64,000 nt of DNA from contig NZ_JBNFZM010000004.1 in NCBI RefSeq assembly GCF_051195235.1, positions 248,001 through 312,000 on the forward strand. Direction: 5' to 3'. The notes below the pieces were generated by a model. The model ran no database searches. It was not told the DNA's origin and worked only from the letters and a program-made list of their open reading frames with translations. Position numbers and translations under genes: made by a program. The DNA comes from Tateyamaria sp947503385 (GTDB lineage: Bacteria; Pseudomonadota; Alphaproteobacteria; Rhodobacterales; Rhodobacteraceae). Positions within the stretch are counted from its first letter, which is position 1, and each line of letters opens with the position of its first letter. Below are positions 18,078-25,206 of this stretch, one piece after another.

Positions 18078-18884
18078 ATGCAGGTTACGGATTTGGGCAA
18101 TGTGACGGGTCCGGTGCTGGCATTTGGCGGGCCCTATTCCAATGTGCAGGCAACGCGCGCTGTTCTGGCATTGGCAAAGCGTCACGGTGCTTTGCCGCTT
18201 TGTACGGGTGACGCGGTGGCGTATTGCGGCGCGCCAGAGGCGACGGTCGCGGCGTTGCGTGCCGCCGATGTGTCCATGATCGCGGGCAATTGCGAACGCC
18301 AGTTGGCAGCAGGGGCACCGGACTGCGGTTGCGGTTTTGATGCAGGAAGTGTGTGCGATGTGATGTCTGCGGGATGGTACGGGTTCGCCGCACACCATGT
18401 CGGCCAAAAGACCCGGCTCTGGATGGGGACATTGCCGGATTTCATCACCTTTACCCATCATGGGTTGCGGTGGGGCGTTTTGCACGGTGGGGCGACGGAC
18501 ATTGCGCGGTTCCTCTGGCCCACGACGGACGCGGCGGAGTATGAGGCGGAAAGGGACGCGCTTGCGGCTTGGACCGGCCCGCTCGACCGCGTGGTCGCGG
18601 GCCATGCGGGGATACCGTTTGAGCGGTCCACCGCGCGGGGCCAATGGATCAATGCCGGGGTGATCGGGATGCCGCCACATGACGGGCATCCGCAGACCCG
18701 TTACGCCCTCATCCAAAGCGGCGCGGTCACGTTACACAGGCTCGATTATGATGTGGCGGGCGCTGTCGCGGATATGCGCGCGGCGGGCCTGACCCAAGGC
18801 TACGAGCGCGGGCTGGAGAGCGGCTATTGGCCGTCCGAGGATGTTTTGCCGCCTGATTTGCGGGTGTCCTTGGCCAACGGGTGA
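18078..18884 (+). CDS. Calcineurin-like metallophosphoesterase
   Basis: 268 residues. Motifs run in the order expected for metallophosphoesterases: FGGPYSN, LCTGDAVAY (GD), MIAGNCE (GNxE), VLHGG and VAGHAGIPF. The first motif reads GGPYSN where many relatives have an Asp-containing DxH, so metal binding there may differ. The substrate is unknown; relatives include diadenosine tetraphosphatases and phosphodiesterases. The 3' end overlaps xerD by 61 bp in convergent orientation, one of the longest overlaps in the window. Confidence 0.8.
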   Translation: MQVTDLGNVTGPVLAFGGPYSNVQATRAVLALAKRHGALPLCTGDAVAYCGAPEATVAALRAADVSMIAGNCERQLAAGAPDCGCGFDAGSVCDVMSAGWYGFAAHHVGQKTRLWMGTLPDFITFTHHGLRWGVLHGGATDIARFLWPTTDAAEYEAERDALAAWTGPLDRVVAGHAGIPFERSTARGQWINAGVIGMPPHDGHPQTRYALIQSGAVTLHRLDYDVAGAVADMRAAGLTQGYERGLESGYWPSEDVLPPDLRVSLANG

Positions 18885-19786
18885 TGTTCCAGCACCAGTT
18901 CTGTCAGGCGTTCGTCGACCACGTGGGTGTAGATTTCGGTTGTGGCCACGTCGGCATGGCCCAGCATTGTCTGGATGGCGCGCAGATCAGCACCGCCCGC
19001 CAGCAGATGCGTGGCAAAGGCATGGCGCAACGTGTGTGGTGTAACCTTGTCCGGCGACACACCGCCAAAGACCGACAGCGCTTTGATGCGCGCATAGAAC
19101 CAATGGCGCGTGAGGTGGCCGGACACGCCACGCGACGGGAACAAAAAGCGCGAAGGCGCAGCCCCTTTTTCCACCTGTTCCTTGTCGCGGGTGTCCCGCA
19201 TCTTGATCCACGCGGCCAGCGCCACGCGCGCCGGGTCGGACAGGGGCACCATGCGTTCCTTGCCGCCCTTGCCAAGGATCAGCAGCATCTGCGGGTTCCC
19301 GCGTGCCGCACTGACCGGCAGTCCGACCAGTTCGCTGACGCGCATCCCCGTCGCATAGAGCAATTGCATCAGACAGGTGTCGCGCAGCCGGTCATGATCA
19401 CCACGCCCATAGTTTTCGGCTGCGGTGAGCAGCCGGTCGACCTCGGCCTCGTCAAGCGTTTTGGGCAGCCGTTTCTGCTGTGCAGGTGTGGCGATCTGGA
19501 TGGCAGGATTGTCATTGCGCCAGCCTTCTTCGAAGGCAAAGCGGTAAAGCTGTTTGATGGCGGACAGGCGGCGTGCCCGCGTGGCGCGGGCCAGACCTTG
19601 GGCATCACAGTGGATCAGATAGGCTTCAAACATCTCCTGTTCCGCCGTCTCAAAATCCTGCCCTTGGTCGGTCAGCCATTCTGCGGCGTCCTTGAGGTCG
19701 CGGCCATAGGCCAGCAAAGTGTTGTGGGCGGCCCCCAGTTCCGCGGCCTGCGCCTCCAGAAAAGTAGAGATCCAGCGATGGCTCAT
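18824..19786 (-). CDS. xerD: Tyrosine recombinase XerD
   Basis: 320 residues. The N-terminal SAM-like core-binding domain (about 5-95) is followed by the catalytic domain with GMRVSEL (Arg149), LGKGGKERMVPL, TPHTLRHAFATHLL (HxxR near 250), GHADVATTEIYTHV (His and nucleophile Tyr). With XerC the protein resolves chromosome dimers at dif during division. Its start overlaps the stop of the upstream 512-residue gene by one base (TGATG), so the two are translationally coupled. The C-terminus extends past the usual end by a basic, Ser/Gly tail that runs into the convergent phosphoesterase gene. No integrated element adjoins it, so I call a housekeeping XerD rather than an integrase. Confidence 0.93.
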   Translation of the reverse strand: MSHRWISTFLEAQAAELGAAHNTLLAYGRDLKDAAEWLTDQGQDFETAEQEMFEAYLIHCDAQGLARATRARRLSAIKQLYRFAFEEGWRNDNPAIQIATPAQQKRLPKTLDEAEVDRLLTAAENYGRGDHDRLRDTCLMQLLYATGMRVSELVGLPVSAARGNPQMLLILGKGGKERMVPLSDPARVALAAWIKMRDTRDKEQVEKGAAPSRFLFPSRGVSGHLTRHWFYARIKALSVFGGVSPDKVTPHTLRHAFATHLLAGGADLRAIQTMLGHADVATTEIYTHVVDERLTELVLEHHPLAKDTRKSGGKTSSDGQ

Positions 19787-21324
19787 CAGCGTGCATCCAG
19801 CAGCAATGTCTGCAACGCGGTGCGGCGTGCCACGTCTTCGAGACCAAGAGCGCGTAAGGTCGCCAGAGCGGTCGCGAGCTGTGCGGCGTCGCCGGTACTG
19901 CCCTGATGGGCCAGCGCAATCGTGTCGAGCATGGCCGCCCCCAAAGCCCCGTCACGCGCCTGTGCAAGAATGTCGGCATCGGCAGGCGTGTCACGGAACC
20001 CGGCAAGCGCGGCACCTGCAACACCATCCGCTGTCAGTCCTGCGGGCACTTCACCGGCGGCGAGCGCCGCAAGGACCGGGCGCCCCAGCGCGCGGGTGGG
20101 AAAGACCTGTGCCGCCGCTTCGTACCGGGGCGACAGCAGCAACAGTTCATAGGCGATGTCCGCCGCCTGACCGCTTAGCACAAACCCTTCAAGCTGTTCG
20201 GCAAAGAGTTGGGCAAACGGCACGCGCAGGCGTTGTGCGCCCATCACGCGCCAAACCGTGGGCAATGTCTTGGAAATCGCAGCGGCGTTGCCTGTGCCTA
20301 TGGCTGTCTCGAACCGTTGCAGGGCCGATACACGGTCCCATACACCACCTGACGCCGCCGGGCTGCGCTGGGTATACAGTCCCAACAGCCGGTTGCCGGG
20401 CACCGCCCCATTGCGCGCCAAACGTTCCGCTGCTTCGATCTGAGTTTTCCACCCGGCGGTGTCGCTCAGGCCCGCATTGGCATAGACCACCGGCCAGCCC
20501 CGCGTGGGGATCGGCTCTCCGATGGCGGCATGGGTCCGAAACAAAAGCGCGTTGGGCACAGACGGCACGGGCAGGGGCGGCTCGCCTTCATAAAGATCGG
20601 GATCAAGGAACCGTTCCAGTGCGGCCACCTGCGCCTCCGGCAGCAACTCCAATGCACGCGCGGTGCCAAGCTGAAGTGCGGCCATGCGCCAGTCGCCGTT
20701 GCGCGCCGCACAGAACACGTCGTGACCCTTGCCCGGCGACAGGTCCGGCTGCGCGCGCAGAATGGCGCAGGCCTGTGCCTCCCGCCCGGCAATCAGGGCC
20801 ATGTCCATCGCGCGCCGGAAATGCGCGGGCGACGCATCTGCACCGGCCTGCTCCATCAGGGCAATTGCGGGATCAAGCGCGCCATAGGCCAGCAGCGTAT
20901 CAATGCGTGCCAGATCGAATGCGCCCGCATCGCTCGTGGGCGGCACCGCCTCTGCCAGCAACAGCGTAAACGTGAGCTGTTGCAGGGCGGGCAGACGCAA
21001 GTTGGGCAACTGGTTCAGCTGTGCGGCAAGCGTCTGGCCGGTGCTGCCGGACCACAGCGTATCGGGCAGGCCCGTCACATTGGGCGGCACCAACCCAACA
21101 CGCCGCGCGGCAGGCCCGTCGAGCGGGGTCACCGTGACATCCGGGACCGTTGCCGATTGCGCGGTTGACGGCTCGTCGGTGGCCGTGGGCTGGGGCAGGG
21201 CGGCGGGTGTCGTCTGCGCGCCCAGCCAGTCAATGGCACTCAGCGGTGCTGCGTCCTGCGCGTGCACCATCTGTCCCAGCACAGCACTCAGGCACAGCGC
21301 AGGGATCAGCGACCTATTCAGCAT
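19786..21324 (-). CDS. Exported alanine-rich protein of unknown function, coupled to xerD
   Basis: 512 residues starting MLNRSLIPALCLSAVLG, a signal peptide probably cut after VHAQ. The mature part begins with a Pro/Thr/Ala-rich linker (about 30-95) and continues as a helical, Ala/Leu-rich region with pairs such as LARIDTLLAYGALDPAIALMEQ that recall TPR-like alpha repeats. I know no function. The start at 21324 follows the tiny membrane gene with an 11-bp overlap, and the stop overlaps xerD by one base, so all three form one transcription unit. A periplasmic scaffold role is a guess only. Confidence 0.75.
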   Translation of the reverse strand: MLNRSLIPALCLSAVLGQMVHAQDAAPLSAIDWLGAQTTPAALPQPTATDEPSTAQSATVPDVTVTPLDGPAARRVGLVPPNVTGLPDTLWSGSTGQTLAAQLNQLPNLRLPALQQLTFTLLLAEAVPPTSDAGAFDLARIDTLLAYGALDPAIALMEQAGADASPAHFRRAMDMALIAGREAQACAILRAQPDLSPGKGHDVFCAARNGDWRMAALQLGTARALELLPEAQVAALERFLDPDLYEGEPPLPVPSVPNALLFRTHAAIGEPIPTRGWPVVYANAGLSDTAGWKTQIEAAERLARNGAVPGNRLLGLYTQRSPAASGGVWDRVSALQRFETAIGTGNAAAISKTLPTVWRVMGAQRLRVPFAQLFAEQLEGFVLSGQAADIAYELLLLSPRYEAAAQVFPTRALGRPVLAALAAGEVPAGLTADGVAGAALAGFRDTPADADILAQARDGALGAAMLDTIALAHQGSTGDAAQLATALATLRALGLEDVARRTALQTLLLDAR

Positions 21325-21463
21325 CCAGTGTGACCGGCATCCGCGTTTCCTCTTGCGGCGGCGAAAAATTCGCCCCGAAGAACTCGCCCACATAGGCGTA
21401 GCCCACGAGCCCAATGAAGCCGATGATCAACAGAAAGATCAACAGTTTGAATATGCGACCCAT
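21314..21463 (-). CDS. 49-residue single-span membrane protein
   Basis: ATG at 21461-21463, stop at 21314-21316. The sequence starts MGRIFKLLIFLLIIGFIGLV, a single transmembrane helix, then GYAYVGEFFG and a short charged tail ending PVTLDAE. It overlaps the start of the next gene by 11 bp, which supports real translation, and it sits divergent to aroK. I believe similar mini-proteins occur beside aroK in other Rhodobacterales, but cannot check. Function unknown. Confidence 0.7.
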   Translation of the reverse strand: MGRIFKLLIFLLIIGFIGLVGYAYVGEFFGANFSPPQEETRMPVTLDAE

Positions 21464-21552
21464 GATGTGCTGCCTTACGTGCCCCGGGGATTTCTTTGTT
21501 TTGTGAACAGCATATATGGCCTTTTTGCCAAAATCACGTCATTGACAAGCCA

Positions 21553-22140
21553 ATGAGCGAATTTCAGCAAAATCGTGAAGACGCGGTGCGCTACCATCTG
21601 AAGAAGACGGTGGTGATGGTCGGCATGATGGGGGCGGGCAAAACCGCCGTGGGCCGGGCTCTTGCGGCGCGCCTGTCCGTGCCGTTTCTTGACAGCGACG
21701 CCGAGATTGAGGCTGCCGCAAATATGACAGTGCCTGAAATATTTGCGCGCGATGGCGAGCCGTTTTTTCGACAGAAAGAAGCGCAGGTGATCGCGCGCCT
21801 GCTTGACGAGGAACGTGGGGTCCTGTCCACGGGTGGCGGCGCATTCCTGCAGGATGAAAACCGAAAGATGATCAGTGCGCGCGGCGTGTCACTGTGGCTG
21901 AATGCCGACCTTGATCTGTTGTGGCAGCGGGTGCGTCACAAGGATACGCGGCCCTTGCTGCGCACCGCCGATCCCCGCGCCACATTGGCCGAAATTTTTG
22001 CGCAGCGCGCGCCGGTTTATGCGCTGGCGGATGTCTCTGTGCGCTCGGCGCCCGATCTGTCGATCGAAGCAATGGTGGACCGTGTGATCGAAACGCTGGC
22101 GCTCGCGCGCCCGGATGTGTTGGAGGTGAACCATGCGTGA
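21553..22140 (+). CDS. aroK: Shikimate kinase
   Basis: 195 residues from the ATG at 21553 (MSEFQQ). It phosphorylates shikimate at the 3-OH with ATP, a late step of chorismate synthesis. Walker A GMMGAGKTAVGR lies near residues 24-35, the shikimate-binding DSDAEIE follows, then STGGGAFL and the lid region RPLLRT. The Lys-Thr of GAGKT and the Asp of DSD are intact. It overlaps aroB by 8 bp, the usual aroK-aroB pair. The upstream region to the divergent tiny membrane gene is 89 bp and AT-richer than its surroundings, with a TATATG run near 21513 that could belong to a promoter. Confidence 0.95.
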   Translation: MSEFQQNREDAVRYHLKKTVVMVGMMGAGKTAVGRALAARLSVPFLDSDAEIEAAANMTVPEIFARDGEPFFRQKEAQVIARLLDEERGVLSTGGGAFLQDENRKMISARGVSLWLNADLDLLWQRVRHKDTRPLLRTADPRATLAEIFAQRAPVYALADVSVRSAPDLSIEAMVDRVIETLALARPDVLEVNHA

Positions 22141-23233
22141 GATTGTGCATGTGCCCTTGGGGACCCGTGCCTATGACGTGGTGATCGGGCCGGGTCTGCT
22201 GGCGGAGGCAGGTGCGATGATTGCACCGCTTCTGCCGCGTCCTCGCGTGGTGGTGGTGACCGAAACACGTGTGGCAGCCGCCCATTTGGACGGCCTGCGC
22301 GCGGGTCTTGCGAGCGAAGGCATCGCAATGGAGGCGCTGCATCTGCCGCCGGGTGAGGCGACGAAAGGGTGGCCGCATCTGCAAGAGGTCGTGGAATGGC
22401 TGCTGGCCCAAAAGGTCGAGCGCAACGATGTCGTCATCGCTTTGGGTGGTGGTGTGATCGGTGATCTTGTGGGGTTTGCAGCGGCAATTCTGCGGCGCGG
22501 GGTGCGATATGTACAAGTGCCCACGACGCTGCTGGCGCAGGTCGACAGTTCCGTAGGTGGCAAGACGGCCATCAACTCGGGCCATGGCAAGAACCTTGTC
22601 GGGGCGTTCCATCAACCGGCGCTTGTTCTGGCGGACACGGCGGTTCTGGACACGCTGAGCCTGCGCGATTTCCGCGCCGGTTACGGCGAGGTGATGAAAT
22701 ACGGCCTGTTGGGGGACGCAGCCTTTTTTGAATGGCTTGAGACCAACGCGCCGGCCATGGCCGCGGGAGACATGGAACTGCGCGTGGCAGCCGTCAAACG
22801 GTCGGTCGAGATGAAGGCCGACATTGTGACCCGTGACGAAACGGAGCAGGGCGACCGGGCGCTTTTGAACCTCGGTCACACGTTCTGCCACGCGCTTGAG
22901 GCCGCCACGGGCTATTCGGATCGGCTGCTGCACGGGGAAGGGGTCGCGATTGGCTGCGGGTTGGCCTTTGCCCTCTCTGCGCGTCTGGGCCTGTGTCCGC
23001 AAGAGGACCCAAGCCGCGTTTTTGCACATCTTCAGGCGATGGGAATGAAAAGCACGCTGTCCGACATTCCCGGCGATCTCGCCGGACCCGAGGCGCTGCT
23101 GGAGATGATGGGGCAGGACAAGAAGGTTGTCGCGGGCACGCTGAACTTTGTCCTTGCGCGCCGCATTGGCGAGGCCTTTGTGACGTCAGACGTCCCGCCA
23201 GAGGCCGTGATCGAGGTGCTGACCGGAAAATGA
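22133..23233 (+). CDS. aroB: 3-dehydroquinate synthase
   Basis: 366 residues, normal for the family. It converts DAHP to 3-dehydroquinate with NAD and a divalent metal, the second step of the shikimate pathway. Visible motifs are GGGVIGDLVGFAAA and VPTTLLAQVDSSVGGKT (NAD and substrate site), and metal-ligand segments GYGEVMKYG, LNLGHTFCHALE and LLHGEGVAIG. The ATG lies inside the last codons of aroK, indicating coupling. A perfect hairpin includes its stop codon. Confidence 0.95.
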   Translation: MREIVHVPLGTRAYDVVIGPGLLAEAGAMIAPLLPRPRVVVVTETRVAAAHLDGLRAGLASEGIAMEALHLPPGEATKGWPHLQEVVEWLLAQKVERNDVVIALGGGVIGDLVGFAAAILRRGVRYVQVPTTLLAQVDSSVGGKTAINSGHGKNLVGAFHQPALVLADTAVLDTLSLRDFRAGYGEVMKYGLLGDAAFFEWLETNAPAMAAGDMELRVAAVKRSVEMKADIVTRDETEQGDRALLNLGHTFCHALEAATGYSDRLLHGEGVAIGCGLAFALSARLGLCPQEDPSRVFAHLQAMGMKSTLSDIPGDLAGPEALLEMMGQDKKVVAGTLNFVLARRIGEAFVTSDVPPEAVIEVLTGK

Positions 23234-23246
23234 TGTCATTTTCCGG
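23223..23246 (+). terminator. Hairpin terminator at the end of aroK-aroB
   Basis: Perfect 11-bp arms CCGGAAAATGA / TCATTTTCCGG, the left arm containing the aroB stop TGA, with a T-run a few bases further on (after CCCGCCG). It could also serve the convergent ssb gene. Confidence 0.7.
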
Positions 23247-23276
23247 CCCGCCGTTTTTCTAGGAAATCGCTTCGGC

Positions 23277-23783
23277 TCAGAACGGGATTTCGTCGTCCAG
23301 ATCGCGGCTTGGGGCCGGAGCACTGCCACCGCCGCCGCTGCTGCCACCGTAGTCACCGCCACGGTCGTCATAGCCCATGCTGCCGCCGCCGCTGTCGCCA
23401 CCAAAGCTGCCGCCGCCGCCACCGCCGCCATCGCGACCATCCAGAAACGTCATCTCGCCCGCATAGGGCCGCAGAACGACCTCGGTTGAATAGCGGTCCT
23501 GACCGGACTGGTCCTGCCATTTGCGCGTCTCCAGCTTGCCCTCGAGATATACTTTCGATCCCTTGCGCAAATATTGCTCTGCCAGACGGGCGAGATTTTC
23601 ATTGAAGATCGCGACCGTGTGCCATTCCGTGCGTTCGCGCCGCTCGCCGGTGTTGCGGTCCTTCCACGTTTCTGACGTGGCGATGCGCAGGTTGCACACC
23701 TTGCCGCCGTTCTGGAATGTCCGCACCTCTGGGTCACGCCCCAGATTGCCGATCAGGATCACCTTATTGACCGAGCCTGCCAT
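23277..23783 (-). CDS. ssb: Single-stranded DNA-binding protein
   Basis: 168 residues starting MAGSVNKVILIGNLG; longer in-frame starts add an unrelated segment. The OB-fold (about 1-110) binds ssDNA as a tetramer in replication, repair and recombination. The linker is Gly/Asp-rich, and the tail ends DLDDEIPF, the acidic tip that recruits partner proteins. A long perfect dyad lies 79 bp upstream of the start (23862-23892). Confidence 0.96.
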   Translation of the reverse strand: MAGSVNKVILIGNLGRDPEVRTFQNGGKVCNLRIATSETWKDRNTGERRERTEWHTVAIFNENLARLAEQYLRKGSKVYLEGKLETRKWQDQSGQDRYSTEVVLRPYAGEMTFLDGRDGGGGGGGSFGGDSGGGSMGYDDRGGDYGGSSGGGGSAPAPSRDLDDEIPF

Positions 23784-23861
23784 GTTCTTTCCCCTCGCTG
23801 TCTTTCGTGCGCGCGCCATCGCTGATTCCGGCGCGGAATGATTGGCGGTCAGACTAGCGCG

Positions 23862-23892
23862 CGCAGTGTTGGACCACCAGAGCAACACTGCG
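23862..23892. promoter_or_regulatory. Perfect 10-bp-arm dyad upstream of ssb
   Basis: CGCAGTGTTG (23862-23871) and CAACACTGCG (23883-23892) with an 11-nt loop, between divergent ssb and the lytic transglycosylase gene. It may be an operator, a leader hairpin in the ssb mRNA, or an incoming terminator; it has no T-run and does not match the alphaproteobacterial LexA box. Confidence 0.45.
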
Positions 23893-23998
23893 TGGATCAT
23901 GGTTAAAGACCGGTGAACCCAGAAGGCTGGCCAGCGTGCAAAAAATCGCCTATCGTCCGCGGAAATGGCGGAAACCGGCGCTGGGAGCTTGGGGCAAA

Positions 23999-24589
23999 AT
24001 GCGGGCAGTATGGGTAGCCGCGGCTTTGGCCGCCTTGGTGGCTGACAGTGCGTCGGCTGATCTGTTCTCGAAAAAGAACCGCACCAACCTGTTCAAATCC
24101 CAGACCAAGATCCTCGATACCCGCGCCAAGAGCCAATACAACAGTTCGGTCCGGCTACAGCCGCCAAAAGTGGTGACACCGACAAAATGGGACACCGGAA
24201 CCTCACCGAAATATCGTGGGCGGTACAAGGGCCAATACTTGAACGTGGCCAAGGCCGCAGCGCGCCGCCACGGCGTGCCTGAGGATTTGTTCCTGCGCCT
24301 TGTACAGCAGGAATCGGGCTGGAACCCCACGGCCAAATCGCACAAAGGTGCCTACGGTCTGGCGCAACTGATGCCCGGCACCGCCCGTTATCTGGGTGTT
24401 GACCCACGTGATCCAGCCGAGAACCTTGATGGCGGCGCCAAGTACCTCAAGGAACAGTACCGCGAATTTGGCAGTTGGCGGCTGGCGCTTGCCGCCTATA
24501 ATGCGGGTCCCGGCGCGGTCAAAAAGTACAAGGGCGTGCCGCCTTTCCGCGAAACCCGCAACTACGTGAAGATCATCTGGGGCAGCTGA
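23999..24589 (+). CDS. Lytic murein transglycosylase, SLT/GH23 family
   Basis: 196 residues from the ATG at 23999, which begins a clean signal peptide (MRAVWVAAALAALVADSASA); a GTG at 23936 would add a basic N-terminal extension. The C-terminal SLT domain has VQQESGWNP (catalytic Glu), GAYGLAQLMPGTA, and LALAAYNAGPGAV. It cleaves the MurNAc-GlcNAc bond of peptidoglycan with anhydro-sugar formation in the periplasm. The stretch between signal and domain is basic and low-complexity. It is divergent from ssb and stands alone. Confidence 0.88.
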   Translation: MRAVWVAAALAALVADSASADLFSKKNRTNLFKSQTKILDTRAKSQYNSSVRLQPPKVVTPTKWDTGTSPKYRGRYKGQYLNVAKAAARRHGVPEDLFLRLVQQESGWNPTAKSHKGAYGLAQLMPGTARYLGVDPRDPAENLDGGAKYLKEQYREFGSWRLALAAYNAGPGAVKKYKGVPPFRETRNYVKIIWGS

Positions 24590-24681
24590 CGCGCGCCCCG
24601 TCTTTGGTCCGATTTCGCCTTAAACGTGCCATCTCTGGCCGCTACCCCGTCGTTTAAACAACAGCGACGTGAGGCAGCGCG

Positions 24682-25206
24682 ATGATGAAAGCCGGTCAAT
24701 CCACATTCGAAGAGCGCCTGTCGCGCATCAACACCGGCAAACCGATGAATGCCGTCGATGTCGTGTCGCCGCAGCAGCGCGAAAAGCTCATGCACAGCGC
24801 CAAAGGCCGCCGCCGCGTCCATCTGGACATGCTGGTCGCAGGTGGCATCGCCGGAGGTATCGCAGGCACGCTGTTTCTACAGAATATCGGCCTGTTGTTC
24901 CTGATGTCGCTGGACTGGATCACGATCCAGGGGCTTGTGCTGTCCGATTACAAGATCGCCGCCTATATGGGCGTTTGCGCCTTGGGGCCGCTAGGTTTTG
25001 TCTGGAGCGTGATCCTCAGCCGCAAATCCAAACGTGCCGTCCAGTTCTGGTTCGCCTATATGGTCGGAGTTTTGGCCGCCAACCATAACGAAGTCCGGTA
25101 CGTGGTCGAATTCATCGTCATCCCGGGGTTCTGGGAATACGTCGGTACCTACACCTCAGCCAAGGACGTCGTGAACGACGCCGTCGCTACTCAGCCGCAA
25201 TTTTGA
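24682..25206 (+). CDS. Conserved-looking membrane protein of unknown function
   Basis: 174 residues. A charged N-terminal part (about 1-48, ending GRRRVHLD) is followed by hydrophobic segments near 49-72 (Gly-rich MLVAGGIAGGIAGTLF), 92-110 and 120-135, and an amphipathic C-terminal end. I recognise no family. An ATG one codon later is equally possible. The 3' end overlaps the convergent ABC ATPase gene by 20 bp. No partner gene suggests a role. Confidence 0.6.
   Translation: MMKAGQSTFEERLSRINTGKPMNAVDVVSPQQREKLMHSAKGRRRVHLDMLVAGGIAGGIAGTLFLQNIGLLFLMSLDWITIQGLVLSDYKIAAYMGVCALGPLGFVWSVILSRKSKRAVQFWFAYMVGVLAANHNEVRYVVEFIVIPGFWEYVGTYTSAKDVVNDAVATQPQF

Noticed and set aside
18824..19786. Prophage or integron integrase
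   Set aside because: Motifs and length match housekeeping XerD; no att site, phage genes or cassette array nearby.
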